From JBFELO01 sp041552055 (GTDB taxonomy: Bacteria > Acidobacteriota > Thermoanaerobaculia > Thermoanaerobaculales > Sulfomarinibacteraceae): 64,000 nt of DNA. A program made the position numbers and the translations under genes. The stretch is from positions 16,473-80,472 of the forward strand of contig JBFELO010000004.1 of assembly GCA_041552055.1 (NCBI GenBank), written 5' to 3'. The notes beneath the pieces are model-generated. The model did no database searches, had not been told where the DNA came from, and worked only from the letters and a program-made list of their open reading frames with translations. Below are positions 8,969 through 18,181 of this stretch, in pieces (position 1 is the stretch's first letter; each line of letters begins with the position of its first letter).

Positions 8969-10801
8969 CTAACGATTGCGCCGCAGGTGGCGGTAGTCCT
9001 CGATCTCGTACTCCTTGATCTTGGCAATCAACGCGCCGCGCGACAGGTTGAGGACGCGCGCCGCCTTGCTCTGGTTGCCCATCGTCTTGCGGAGGACACG
9101 GTCAATGATGGTGCGCTCGACCGACGGGATCACCACCTTGAGATCGTTCTCCACCAGCATGGCGGCCAGCACGACGTCGGCTTCGCTGGCGTCTCCTCCA
9201 ACCACCCGACGACCGATAGCGGCCGGCACCGTCCCGCGCACCATCTCTCCCTCCGGGGTGGCCGACACGAGCCGACGAAGCTCTCCCACGAGCTCGCTCA
9301 TCTCGCCCTCGAACGAGTGGCTGAGCAGAGAGTTGAGGGTGTCGAGATCGATACCCCGAATCTCCTTACCCTGCTCGGCACCGACCGTCTCGAGCAGCCG
9401 GACCACCAGCAGCGGAAGATCCTCGGGCCGCTCCTCGAGGGACGGGATCCTCAGGATGTGTCGTTGGAAGAGATTGAACAGTGTCGCGTCGAGCAATCCT
9501 TCGTTGACCAGCGCCATCGCATCGGCCTCGGTGGTCACGATCCAACGCGCGCTCGGCCCGTATCCCGACCCGACGTCACTGGCGATCGCGGCCGCGATCT
9601 CCCTTTGCAGCGCCTGCCCGAGAAGATGGACCTCCCGGAGGACCACCACCGAGCCCTTGGTGCGCTCGGCGAGTCCCTCGGCAAACCCACGATCCGACGG
9701 CGGACCGAACAGATCGGTTCGGAACGTGGCGTCCCCCTCGTCTTTGGCCTGGAACACCTGCACCGGAAGGGACCCTGTGGGATGGAGGCTCGCGATCAGC
9801 GTCGCCACTGCCATCCGACCCGATCCCTGGGGACCGCACAGCAGCGCCGGTTCCGTCGACCGAGCCGCACGCACCACACTGTCACGGAGGACCTTCACCG
9901 CCTGGGACGTCCCAGGGAGTTCCTCGTCCACCTTCTTGCGCGCCTGTGCCTCCCAGGGGCCGTACAGCGAACTCGAGTTTTCTACCCGCTGCCAGTGCAC
10001 TGCAAGCATCCGTGCGAGCTCGGCCAGCAACGTCTGGTCGTCCTCCTGGTCGTCGGCAAGCGTCTCCACCATGAGATAGGCCCGCGACTCCAGCGTGCCG
10101 CACTCTACCGGGTAGATCAGAATGCGGCGGTTGGCGAGCCGCAGTACCGCAAATCTCCCCTCGCTGGAGAGCTCGTCGAAGGTTCGTGCTGGAAGCCTCG
10201 GAACCTCGCCGGTCCACTGGGAAACGATCGGTTGGAAATGACCATCTTCGTCCAGCCAGGCGAGCATCGTCTGCCGTTTCGAGAAGAAATCCTCGAAGAA
10301 CGTCCGCAGCGACGGCACCAGGTCCGACCGCACCCCGGCGCGGAAAATCTCGACCATGTGGTGTCTCGCTTCGGCAAGCCGGTTGGGCTCGCTGTACAGC
10401 ACCACCTCGGACCGCGTCCTCGCGTCCTTCGCCGGCATCTGACCACGCTCCACCGAGGGACGCTGCGAAGCCGGCGCCTGATCCTCGCTCACCACCTCGA
10501 TCTCGGTCTCGTCCTCGTCCACACCCTTGAACACGATGGTCGCGGTGCCGATGCGAATCCGATCGCCCACTCGCAGCACACCCCGCGACCGCCTTTCGCC
10601 GTTCAACACGACGATCTGACGCGGCTGTGCCAGAAAAGTGAACACATTCTGGTTGCGCTGGATCACCAGATGGCGCGGCGCCACCCCGGGCGACCTCAGC
10701 ACGACGTCGTTATGGCTCGACGCCCCGATGGAAATGACCTGTTTCACCAGCTGATAGGTCAGCTCGGAGCCACCATCGCCTTCGATGGCCAGAGTCACCA
10801 T
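8969..10801 (-). CDS. FHA-domain regulator with a degenerate sigma-54-type AAA+ domain
   Basis: A 610-residue protein. Residues 1-95 look like a forkhead-associated domain (phosphothreonine binding). Residues 140-275 look GAF-like. Residues 290-500 resemble the AAA+ domain of NtrC-type activators. A Fis-type helix-turn-helix ends the protein (NQSKAARVLNLSRGALIAKI). The AAA+ part is worn: the P-loop reads GPQGSGRM, with Arg in place of the ATP-binding Lys, and the sigma-54 loop GAFTGA is missing. It probably binds DNA without driving sigma-54 polymerase. The FHA domain suggests input from one of the Ser/Thr kinases in the window. GGAGG precedes the start. Confidence 0.78.
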   Translation of the reverse strand: MVTLAIEGDGGSELTYQLVKQVISIGASSHNDVVLRSPGVAPRHLVIQRNQNVFTFLAQPRQIVVLNGERRSRGVLRVGDRIRIGTATIVFKGVDEDETEIEVVSEDQAPASQRPSVERGQMPAKDARTRSEVVLYSEPNRLAEARHHMVEIFRAGVRSDLVPSLRTFFEDFFSKRQTMLAWLDEDGHFQPIVSQWTGEVPRLPARTFDELSSEGRFAVLRLANRRILIYPVECGTLESRAYLMVETLADDQEDDQTLLAELARMLAVHWQRVENSSSLYGPWEAQARKKVDEELPGTSQAVKVLRDSVVRAARSTEPALLCGPQGSGRMAVATLIASLHPTGSLPVQVFQAKDEGDATFRTDLFGPPSDRGFAEGLAERTKGSVVVLREVHLLGQALQREIAAAIASDVGSGYGPSARWIVTTEADAMALVNEGLLDATLFNLFQRHILRIPSLEERPEDLPLLVVRLLETVGAEQGKEIRGIDLDTLNSLLSHSFEGEMSELVGELRRLVSATPEGEMVRGTVPAAIGRRVVGGDASEADVVLAAMLVENDLKVVIPSVERTIIDRVLRKTMGNQSKAARVLNLSRGALIAKIKEYEIEDYRHLRRNR

Positions 10802-11001
10802 GGAGCAACCTCCGGTCCTCGGACTCGGTCGCTGGAACGACCGTCCGAGTCAGTATTGATCAAAGACACCGCAGCGGTCCTCACAAATTGACCTTCCGGG
10901 CGTCAAGTGTTTCCATTCGATTACATCTCCGCCGTCATCGATGGTGCTCGAGGCGAGTCATGACGCTCGACACCGCACTGACAGGGGAACACCTCGCCCA
11001 G

Positions 11002-11030
11002 ATTATGACCGTCTGGAATCAGTTTGTCAA
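11002..11030 (-). promoter_or_regulatory. Strong sigma-70 promoter for the FHA regulator
   Basis: On the minus strand a perfect TTGACA (11030-11025) and CATAAT (11007-11002) are separated by 17 bases. Transcription would start near 10995, giving a 5' leader of about 195 bases before the ATG at 10801. The rest of the 320-base gap (10802-11121) holds no gene I can support. Confidence 0.75.
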
Positions 11031-11121
11031 TTGGCAGCACAACCGATTCGGCGTTCATGTGGCGGTTGTGTTCTGAAGGCGTGCAGTCTCGACCGGTCGG
11101 AAGTCCAGAATCGCGGCCGGA

Positions 11122-12474
11122 TCAATCCGGACGAACGGCGGCGCCCCCGAGACAGCGGGCCAACAGCGGCAGGTCACCGAGCCCGGGGAGCTGCTGTCCC
11201 TCGCGGTCGACGACCAGTACCCCTCCCACCGAGAATCCTGCACCGAGCGGGACCACGGCGGTCTGGCTCGGCAGCCGTTCGATGCCGAGCACCAGCGCGA
11301 GCTGCCTGGCTCCCTCCGACGTCGGATCGATCCCCACGACGGCTTCACCGTCCCGGATCGCCTTTTCGAGCAGCCCCACACCTCGGGGAAGAGCGGTCAC
11401 GATCCGGTTCAGCGGATACCCGAAACCTGCTCGAGATCGGACCGCGGTGTCCTCGACCATCAGCACGGCTCCGCGGAGGTAGTCCGCCGCCGCGAGCTGC
11501 AGCAGCGATCCCACCGCCTGGTCCGAGTTGGCGCCGTGAAGCAGGGTGTCCACGAGCTCCCTGACCGCGGGCGGGTAGCCGGGTTCTGCACCGGTCTGAC
11601 GGTGTCGAAGCTGCCGATCGATCACCCGCGCCATCGAGTTCGAGAAACGCCGCAGCGCCTCTTCCGAGTACCCGTGGGGAGGCGGCATGAGAAAAACCAC
11701 CCCGGCCTCGATCAGCCGGTGGACCCAGCTCGCGTCTGACGAGCGACCGACCCAGATCACGGGACGCGCCACGTCCCCTCCGATCACGCGTCCGATCAGC
11801 TCGATCCAGGCGCTTTCCTGATCGGCGCTCTCCAGCGGATACTCCTGATGGAGGACGAGGATGTCGAGGTCCTCAAGCTCCACCTCGTCCGCGTTCCGAT
11901 AGCGGTGCAATCGCCAGCCGCGACGCCGCCAGCCGCTCTCGAGTGTCCCGCGCCAGATCCTGGGATCGTGGGCGACCACACCGACCTGAGTCAGCAACAG
12001 CTCGCCGGGAGCCGCGGACTCGAGGTCGTTCAGCAGCTCGTCAAGCGGGTTTTCCATTGGTGCCTTGGGCAGCACGTGGATGTTCGCCGGGCGCGATGGC
12101 TGGGCGATGTCGACGATGTCACCCGAAATCAGACGCTCGACATCGATGTCGGCGGTGAACGACGTGCGGTCGACGCCGCTCTCCGGAGATTCTGCCGCCT
12201 CGGCGAACGCGGTCAATGACAGGGTATCGCCCTTCAGTTCGTGCACATCACGAGGTTCGAAACGGAACGCACCGTCGGTGCAACGCAGCACCTGCCCGGC
12301 GTGCAGCAGATCCGCGGCCGTCGGCACTCGAACCCGTCCACCGGCCACCTCGAGGCGCAACGACCCGGCATCGGTCACGACTTCGAGGACTCCGCTGGGC
12401 GAGGTGGCCGAGAGCAGGCGCAACAGCGCCGATGGACGAAGATGCTTGAGACTACCCGACAGAATGCGTTTCAC
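11122..12474 (-). CDS. DUF4388 protein with receiver-like and GAF-like parts
   Basis: A 450-residue protein. The first 100 residues (LSGSLKHLRPSALLRLL, then a small beta-rich segment) match DUF4388, the PatA N-terminal domain common in Acidobacteriota and Myxococcota regulators. The middle resembles a receiver fold but lacks a clear phosphorylation site. The last 150 residues look GAF-like. The GTG at 12474 overlaps the stop of the upstream gene (GTGA), which supports this start over a longer frame. It is the last gene of the dtxR operon. Its role is unknown; signalling by protein contact is the likeliest. Confidence 0.65.
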   Translation of the reverse strand: MKRILSGSLKHLRPSALLRLLSATSPSGVLEVVTDAGSLRLEVAGGRVRVPTAADLLHAGQVLRCTDGAFRFEPRDVHELKGDTLSLTAFAEAAESPESGVDRTSFTADIDVERLISGDIVDIAQPSRPANIHVLPKAPMENPLDELLNDLESAAPGELLLTQVGVVAHDPRIWRGTLESGWRRRGWRLHRYRNADEVELEDLDILVLHQEYPLESADQESAWIELIGRVIGGDVARPVIWVGRSSDASWVHRLIEAGVVFLMPPPHGYSEEALRRFSNSMARVIDRQLRHRQTGAEPGYPPAVRELVDTLLHGANSDQAVGSLLQLAAADYLRGAVLMVEDTAVRSRAGFGYPLNRIVTALPRGVGLLEKAIRDGEAVVGIDPTSEGARQLALVLGIERLPSQTAVVPLGAGFSVGGVLVVDREGQQLPGLGDLPLLARCLGGAAVRPD

Positions 12475-13445
12475 GATCCAACCTCCGAGCGCTGCTCGAG
12501 CCGCGCCGGCGTCACCGTGAACGTGTGGAGCTGTGCGGGCTGGAGGCGGAGCTGCCTCTCCTCGAGCACGGTCCCGTCCACCTCGACCACGAGTCGCCAC
12601 CATCCCGGAAGAAGTTGCTCGAAGCGTCCCTCCGGCTGGAGCATCGCACGCCGCACATCACCACCCGCCCCGTACAGGATCGCGGTTGCCCTGTCGGGAC
12701 CCTCGCCTGCCGCGAGACGGCACACCAGCGTGGAGCCCGCGTTGGGACGAATCGGTCGACCCTTCCACCTCGGAAGTGACTCGAGGGAGTCCCGGCCCGG
12801 CTCGACAATCTCCACGTGCGGCACAGCCGTGACCGTGTCGGCAAACGCCAGGTGATTGGGGGTCAGCGTCCACAGACCCAGGGTGGGATCGGTCGGCACC
12901 CACCCCGCCTTCGGCAATCGACACGCAACCCAGCGATGGGGGACGACACCGTCCTTGGTCACCAGCACACCACTCACGGTCCGCGCCTCGAAACCGGCGG
13001 CCAGCAGCAGCGCGGTCGTCGCGTTGGCGATTCCAGAGCAGCGACCGTGGCCGCGGCGCAACACGGTCTCTGCATCCTGTGCCCCGCCGCTGTCGGCCAG
13101 TTTGAGGTTGACCGCGACCCACTTCAACACCTCGGTAGCCGCCTCCCATGCGTCGAGTCCCGGCCGGAGCTTCGAGCGCAGTTGGCTGGGGGTTTCGAAC
13201 CCGTCCGGCAACTCGGGCACGTTCGAGCGCCGCACGCGAGCGTAGGATCCCTCGGAACCGACCGGAACACGGATGGTTGCGACCCGAACGAGGGTCTCCT
13301 GCGGCGATCGCGAAGTCACGGACTGCACATACCCATTCTCCGCCACGGCGGTCGGCAGCTGGTCGCCACGCACGAGATACGTCGCCTCCTGGGCGCCCCC
13401 GACGGCCGCAACCAGCAACACGATCGCGCCCAGCCACCACCTCAT
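12471..13445 (-). CDS. Secreted transglutaminase-like cysteine protein
   Basis: A 324-residue protein with an N-terminal signal peptide (hydrophobic residues 4-18, cleavage likely after GGA). The centre has the transglutaminase-like triad: Cys in GHGRCSGIAN, His in PHRWVAC, and Asp in WVPTDPTLG. Such proteins act as peptidases or amidases, often outside the cytoplasm. A C-terminal beta-rich region of about 100 residues follows and may be an accessory domain. Its ATG overlaps the nusB stop by four bases. The link to nusB and ribH is positional only. Confidence 0.75.
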   Translation of the reverse strand: MRWWLGAIVLLVAAVGGAQEATYLVRGDQLPTAVAENGYVQSVTSRSPQETLVRVATIRVPVGSEGSYARVRRSNVPELPDGFETPSQLRSKLRPGLDAWEAATEVLKWVAVNLKLADSGGAQDAETVLRRGHGRCSGIANATTALLLAAGFEARTVSGVLVTKDGVVPHRWVACRLPKAGWVPTDPTLGLWTLTPNHLAFADTVTAVPHVEIVEPGRDSLESLPRWKGRPIRPNAGSTLVCRLAAGEGPDRATAILYGAGGDVRRAMLQPEGRFEQLLPGWWRLVVEVDGTVLEERQLRLQPAQLHTFTVTPARLEQRSEVGS

Positions 13446-13855
13446 CCGACCCTGGTCCTCCGCTTCACGAAGCCGTCGAGCACGCCATTGACGAACCTCG
13501 CAGACTCGCTTGCGCCGTACTTCTTGGCGATTTCGATCGCCTCGTCGATCACCACGGCGTGAGGGGTGTCGGCGTGAAACAGCAGCTCGTACATGGCGAG
13601 CCGCAGGATGTTTCGATCGACCGCGGCCAGCCGCTCGAGGCGCCAGTGCGCGGTCTGTGCGGCGAGCTCCTCGTCGATTTCCTCGAGATGCTCCAACGTA
13701 CCTCGGATCAGCACATCGGCGAACTGACGGATGCCGTCAGTCGCGTTTTTCCAGTCCTCGAGATTCTCCTGCATCTGCTCCGGTGGCGTCTCGGTCATCT
13801 CGTGCTGGTACAGGAGCTGCAGAGCCAGCTCCCGAGCCCGACGACGCGAGCCCAC
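13442..13855 (-). CDS. nusB: Transcription antitermination factor NusB
   Basis: A 137-residue all-helical RNA-binding protein that works with NusE on boxA RNA in rRNA antitermination. The start GSRRRARELALQLLYQHE, the internal RLAAVDRNILRLAMYEL and the final EIAKKYGASESARFVNGVLD are standard NusB signatures. The length is normal. It follows ribH after 3 bases, an arrangement seen in many bacteria. Confidence 0.95.
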   Translation of the reverse strand: MGSRRRARELALQLLYQHEMTETPPEQMQENLEDWKNATDGIRQFADVLIRGTLEHLEEIDEELAAQTAHWRLERLAAVDRNILRLAMYELLFHADTPHAVVIDEAIEIAKKYGASESARFVNGVLDGFVKRRTRVG

Positions 13856-13858
13856 CCG

Positions 13859-14329
13859 TCACCTCCCGCCGAGACCCTGATAGAGCCGTGCCATCTCGAT
13901 GGCCGCGAGGGCCGCCTCCCATCCCTTGTTCCCCATCTTGGTGCCCGCTCGCTCCACCGCCTGCTCGAGGGTGTCGGTGGTGATGACGCCGAAGGTCACG
14001 GGGACCCCGGCACTCATCGCGGTCTGGGCGATGCCCTTGGCCACCTCGGCGGCGATGAGATCGAAGTGGGCCGTTCCTCCGCGCACCAGCGCACCGACGC
14101 AGACCACGGCGTCGAACGCACCGTCACGCACCACCTTGGCCGCGACCATGGGTATCTCCCACGCCCCCGGCACACGGAACACGGTGATCGCCTCCGGATC
14201 GGCTCCGTGCCGCACCAGGCAGTCGATGGCCCCGTCCTCGAGGCGGGACGTCAACGCCTCGTTGAACCGGCTCACCACCAAGGCGAAACGCAACCCGTCG
14301 GCTTCCAGCTTGCCTTCTACGACCTTCAT
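13859..14329 (-). CDS. ribH: 6,7-dimethyl-8-ribityllumazine synthase
   Basis: A 156-residue enzyme for the penultimate step of riboflavin synthesis, joining the pyrimidine dione to 3,4-dihydroxy-2-butanone 4-phosphate. Visible signatures are VSRFNEALTSRL, the VPGAWEIP substrate loop, VCVGALVRGGTAHFD with the catalytic histidine region, and GVITTDTLEQA. The length is typical of the icosahedral form. The ATG overlaps the stop of the permease gene, so it is tied to the metal-uptake operon. Other rib genes are not in the window. Confidence 0.95.
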   Translation of the reverse strand: MKVVEGKLEADGLRFALVVSRFNEALTSRLEDGAIDCLVRHGADPEAITVFRVPGAWEIPMVAAKVVRDGAFDAVVCVGALVRGGTAHFDLIAAEVAKGIAQTAMSAGVPVTFGVITTDTLEQAVERAGTKMGNKGWEAALAAIEMARLYQGLGGR

Positions 14330-15510
14330 TCGATTCCTCCAGATTTCTCATTGTACCGGGATTTGACCGAAGCGGCGGCAGGTCGCACCACTGGAACGGC
14401 GCCCTCTCCGACGACGGCATCCTGGCCGAGGTCCCGTCCGGCGTCGGTGAGGGCCACAAGCTCTCCAGCCGTGTCCACCAGTCCCTTCGATTCGGCATGG
14501 CGGACCACATGGCGGGTGTGCCCCTCGGTCCACCGCAGGTGGCGATGAAGCGTCGCCGGGTGGCATTCCTGTCGGGCGGCCGGGGTGTGCTCGTGATGGA
14601 GGAGGTGCACCAGCAGCATGCGAGTGCCGAACTCGAGCCGCTGAGCCGTCCTGCGACGCATCTGAGCCACGATGCCCCGCCGGGGGGCCGCCAGCAATGC
14701 TGCGGCGAACAACACGCCGCTCGCGGCCGCCATGGAACCTGCGATGGAAACGTCGAACGCGAACGCGAACACCGACCCAACGACCGCACCGGCAGCCGCG
14801 ACTGCCGCGCTGGTCCACAGCATCGGGCCGAACCGCTCCACCAGCAGGTATGCGGTCGCGGGGGGTGCGATCATCAGTGCGACCACGAGAATCGAGCCGA
14901 CCGCGCTGAACGCTCCGACCGCGGTCACCGAAACCATCGACATGAGGCCGTAGTGGATCAGCGCGGGTGAAAAGCCGAGGACCGCCGCCAGACCGGCGTC
15001 GACCGTTGCCAGCTTCAATTCCTTGAACCAGACCACAACGAAAACCAGGTTGAGCAGCAGGATCCCGACCATGCTCCAGAGGGAGACGGGACCGAGGTCC
15101 ACGCCGCCCACGGTCAGCCGGTCGAACGGGGCGAACGCCAGCTCACCGAGCAGGACCGCGTCGGTGTCGAGGTGCACGTCGCCGGCATAGCGGGAGATGA
15201 GGATCACTCCGAGCGCGAACAGCGCCGGAAAGACGAGCCCGATGGCAGCGTCCTCGGGCACCAGCCGCGAGCGGTTGATGGCCTCGATCAGGGCCACCGT
15301 CACGACTCCGGTGGCAGCGGCCGCCACCACCAGCAGCGGAGAACTGAGGTCGTGCGTGAGGAAGAAGGCGATCGCGATTCCCGGCAGGATCGAGTGCGAG
15401 ATGGCGTCGGACACCAGTGCCATGCGCCGAAGCACCAGCAGTGCGCCCGGGAGCGCGGCCGCCACCGCGGTCACGATCGCGATCGCCAGAATCTCGAGCT
15501 CCGGGCTCAT
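14326..15510 (-). CDS. Metal ABC transporter permease with winged-helix-like tail (second subunit)
   Basis: A 394-residue protein. Residues 1-280 form an ABC-3 type permease with about eight membrane helices, including the ALVSDAISHSILPGIAIAF cytoplasmic-loop signature. Residues 290-375 are cytoplasmic and helical and resemble a DtxR/MarR-type winged helix (LHRHLRWTEGHTRHVVRHAE, then a VALTDAG wing). The ATG overlaps the stop of the other permease. Together they should form the channel for Mn, Zn or Fe. The tail is an addition to the minimal permease of about 280 residues and may bind metal, DNA or a partner. Confidence 0.82.
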   Translation of the reverse strand: MSPELEILAIAIVTAVAAALPGALLVLRRMALVSDAISHSILPGIAIAFFLTHDLSSPLLVVAAAATGVVTVALIEAINRSRLVPEDAAIGLVFPALFALGVILISRYAGDVHLDTDAVLLGELAFAPFDRLTVGGVDLGPVSLWSMVGILLLNLVFVVVWFKELKLATVDAGLAAVLGFSPALIHYGLMSMVSVTAVGAFSAVGSILVVALMIAPPATAYLLVERFGPMLWTSAAVAAAGAVVGSVFAFAFDVSIAGSMAAASGVLFAAALLAAPRRGIVAQMRRRTAQRLEFGTRMLLVHLLHHEHTPAARQECHPATLHRHLRWTEGHTRHVVRHAESKGLVDTAGELVALTDAGRDLGQDAVVGEGAVPVVRPAAASVKSRYNEKSGGIE

Positions 15511-16628
15511 CGATCGACGCCCCCCTCGTCTTCGACCACACGCTGCGCCTCTCGACGGCCGAGCTCGGTCGGCGCCCACAGCCCATCCGACCGTTGTCGC
15601 GCAAGTCCACGCGACGCGAGACCCTCCAATGCCCCATCGATGTCGGCGTCTCTCGGGCTCATGGTGCGCAGCACGGCGACGCTGTGACCGTGGCCCGGAT
15701 CGCCCACGTGCTGCAGCGACAGTGCGTACAGGTGGATGAGCACCGGATCCAGCTGGGGCGCCTGGCGCAGGCGACCGAGCCGCAACCACCGCCAGACCAG
15801 CCCTCGGCCGGGGGCCAGCAACAGCGAAACGGCCACGACCCCGCTCAACAGCAATACGATGGTCGGGCCGGTCGGAAGTCGGGGGACAATCGCACTCGCG
15901 ACCGCACCCAGCACGCCGGAGGCGACGCCGATCGCAGCCGACACCATCACCATCGATCCCAGCCGCTGCGTCCACTGCCGGGCGGCCGCCGCGGGTGCGA
16001 CGATCATGGCCGACATCAGCACCACCCCCACGGTCTGGAGACCGATCACGATCGCCACCACCAGCAGGCTGGTGAGCAGGACGTCCATCCGCCCCATGGG
16101 AAGTCCGAGGCTGGCGCCGAACGCCGAATCGAAACTCAGGACCTTGAACTCCTTCCACAACGCGAGCACGAGCACGATCGCTACGCCGCCGAGCACCGCC
16201 ATCGCAGCCACGTCCCGCCTGAGCAATGCAGCCGCCTGTCCGAACAGGTAGCTGTCGAGCCCGGCCTGGGCAGCGGTCGGCATCTTCTGGATGTACGTCA
16301 GCAAAATCAGGCCGAAGCCGAAGAACACCGCCAGCACGATTCCCAGCGCACTGTCGAACGGAACACGGCTCCGGTTCACCACCGACCGCACCGCGAGCGT
16401 TCCGATCCAGCCCGCGATTGCGGCTCCGAGCATGATCACGAGCGGAGCTCTGCTCCCGGTCAGCAGGAAGGCGATCGCGATCCCGGGCAGCGCTGCGTGG
16501 CTCACGGCGTCACCGAGCAGGCTTTGCCGTCGCAGGAACGCGAACGATCCGAGCGTGCCGGCCACGGCGCCCAGGATCCCCGAACCGAGCGCCACGATCC
16601 TCACCGTGTGGTCGGTCAGTAGATCCAT
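15507..16628 (-). CDS. Metal ABC transporter permease with winged-helix-like tail (first subunit)
   Basis: A 373-residue protein. It has eight or so membrane helices and the ABC-3 signature QSLLGDAVSHAALPGIAIAF near residue 35. The last 80 residues form a soluble, winged-helix-like tail (DADIDGALEGLASRGLA followed by LWAPTELGRREA). The gene starts one base after the ATPase stop codon and overlaps the next permease. The paired permeases and single ATPase fit a Mn/Zn/Fe importer of the TroABCD or MntABC type. Which metal is carried cannot be decided from the permeases. Confidence 0.85.
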   Translation of the reverse strand: MDLLTDHTVRIVALGSGILGAVAGTLGSFAFLRRQSLLGDAVSHAALPGIAIAFLLTGSRAPLVIMLGAAIAGWIGTLAVRSVVNRSRVPFDSALGIVLAVFFGFGLILLTYIQKMPTAAQAGLDSYLFGQAAALLRRDVAAMAVLGGVAIVLVLALWKEFKVLSFDSAFGASLGLPMGRMDVLLTSLLVVAIVIGLQTVGVVLMSAMIVAPAAAARQWTQRLGSMVMVSAAIGVASGVLGAVASAIVPRLPTGPTIVLLLSGVVAVSLLLAPGRGLVWRWLRLGRLRQAPQLDPVLIHLYALSLQHVGDPGHGHSVAVLRTMSPRDADIDGALEGLASRGLARQRSDGLWAPTELGRREAQRVVEDEGGVDR

Positions 16629-17390
16629 CTATACCTCGCCTGCAGGAGCTCCAGCGAGCACCCCCACGCGACCGCCGAAGGTCAGCCGCAGGTTGTCCTC
16701 GGTGAATACCTCGTCGACCGGCCCGGAGTCGATCGCCCGGACGTTGAGCAGCAGGACGTGATCGAAGTACTCGGGCACCGTCTGCAGGTCGTGGTGGACG
16801 ACGACGATGGTCCTGCCACGATCCGCCAATTCGTCGAGCACCTCGACGATCGCTCGCTCCGTCGGCGCATCCACCCCCTGAAACGGCTCGTCCAGCATGT
16901 AGATCCGGGCCCCCTGCACCAGCGCCCTCGCCAGCAGCACCCGTTGTTGCTGACCGCCGGACAGCTGGGCTATGGGCCGGCGCTGGTAATCCTCCATGCC
17001 GACCTGTTGCAGCGCGGCCGCGGCCTCTGATCGCTGCACACCGCCGGCGCGACGGAACCAGCCGATCCGACCGTAGGTCCCCATGGTCACCACGTCGAGC
17101 ACATCGGTCGGGAAGTCCCACTCCAGACTCGACCGCTGGGGGACGTACGCGATCTCGCCAGTGACCTGGTCACGCGATCGGCCGAAGATTCGGACCTCGC
17201 CCGCGACGGGTGGCACCAGCCCCATGGCGGCCTTGATGAGCGTGCTCTTGCCGGCGCCGTTGGGGCCCACGATTGCCAGCTTGACGCCTGCCGGGACCCG
17301 GAGGTCCACGTCCCAGAGCACGGGCTGGTCGGCGTAGGCCACGGTAAGGTCCTCGACCTCGAGCGCCAATGATGTGTTGTTACTCGTCAT
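16629..17390 (-). CDS. Metal ABC transporter ATP-binding protein
   Basis: A 253-residue ABC ATPase. It carries Walker A GPNGAGKST, the Q-loop YVPQRSS, the signature LSGGQQQR, Walker B IYMLDEP and the switch histidine in VVVHHDLQ. The closest recognisable group is the zinc/manganese family (ZnuC, TroB, MntB). I chose the ATG at 17390, which overlaps the upstream stop and has GAGGTGGCA in front. It powers the two permeases encoded just downstream. Confidence 0.9.
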   Translation of the reverse strand: MTSNNTSLALEVEDLTVAYADQPVLWDVDLRVPAGVKLAIVGPNGAGKSTLIKAAMGLVPPVAGEVRIFGRSRDQVTGEIAYVPQRSSLEWDFPTDVLDVVTMGTYGRIGWFRRAGGVQRSEAAAALQQVGMEDYQRRPIAQLSGGQQQRVLLARALVQGARIYMLDEPFQGVDAPTERAIVEVLDELADRGRTIVVVHHDLQTVPEYFDHVLLLNVRAIDSGPVDEVFTEDNLRLTFGGRVGVLAGAPAGEV

Positions 17391-18178
17391 TTGCCACCTC
17401 GGTATCTCCACGATCCGCCGAACGCGATGAGGAAGTCTGGGCCGTCATCGGTCAACCTCCGCCCGACCCGGGCGTCGAGCTGTAGGTCCGGTCCGAGCAG
17501 GTGCGTCACACCGGTCTGAAATGTCACCGTGTTGGGACCCCGCGCCTCCTCGCGATCGAATCCGTACAGCTCGAAGAACACCGAGGTCGCGTCGGTGACG
17601 CCCACCCCCAATGCGGCACTGGCCCACACGCTGTTGAATCTCCCGTCATCGCCGGCGGGGCGGCCGTAGCCGAGGTTCGATCCGAGCGACATTGACGGGC
17701 TGAGATCCCAAGAGAGTGCAAGCACGGCGGCCGGCTGCCAGGCGGTCGACCGGAACTCGGAGTTGCCGCTCGGAAACGTCGACGCTACGATCAGCGCGGC
17801 GGCCGTCCGGCCCAGGAAGCCCCCGCCTTGACCGTCGTTGAGTTCCCACTTGGCTCCGATCGCCGAGTCGATGAAACCCGAGTCGTTGCCCGCTGGCTCG
17901 TACAGCCACAGGTAGCTGAGGGTCGCGAGCCGCAGCTCGAGCCTGCGACCGATGCCGTAGCGCACCAGCAGCTCGCCCAGTGTGGTGGCGGTGGTGCTGC
18001 CGAGGTCTGCGCAGGTGGTTCCCGCTTCGAGCTGGAGGGTGCCGCGTCCCACCGCGAAGGCACTCTCGGTGAAGTCGGGGCGATCGGTGATCAGCGGTTC
18101 CTCGGCATGGGCGGGTAACCCCATCATCAACGCCGTTGCGGCCAGTACGCCTGCCAAGCTGGGTGACCTCGTCTGCAT
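17387..18178 (-). CDS. Outer-membrane beta-barrel-like protein in a metal-uptake operon
   Basis: A 263-residue secreted protein with a signal peptide ending in PAHA. The mature part has alternating hydrophobic strands rich in Gly, Ser and aromatic residues, opening with PLITDRPDFTESAF. This opening is characteristic of the MetA-pathway/transporter family (Phenol_MetA_deg), predicted outer-membrane barrels. It sits between the binding protein and the ATPase of the metal importer, overlapping the latter by four bases. The placement suggests a role in passing metal or a metal complex across the outer membrane. That is inference from position. Confidence 0.7.
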   Translation of the reverse strand: MQTRSPSLAGVLAATALMMGLPAHAEEPLITDRPDFTESAFAVGRGTLQLEAGTTCADLGSTTATTLGELLVRYGIGRRLELRLATLSYLWLYEPAGNDSGFIDSAIGAKWELNDGQGGGFLGRTAAALIVASTFPSGNSEFRSTAWQPAAVLALSWDLSPSMSLGSNLGYGRPAGDDGRFNSVWASAALGVGVTDATSVFFELYGFDREEARGPNTVTFQTGVTHLLGPDLQLDARVGRRLTDDGPDFLIAFGGSWRYRGGK

Positions 18179-18181
18179 GGA

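Noticed and set aside
8756..10891. A 711-codon plus-strand frame across the FHA regulator
   Set aside because: It is the GC-rich shadow of the regulator, which shows clear domains, a ribosome-binding site and a promoter on the other strand.
15511..16158. An upstream extension of the second permease to 610 residues
   Set aside because: The extension overlaps the first permease in another frame and is Arg/Gly-rich; the ATGA junction at 15510 fixes the start.
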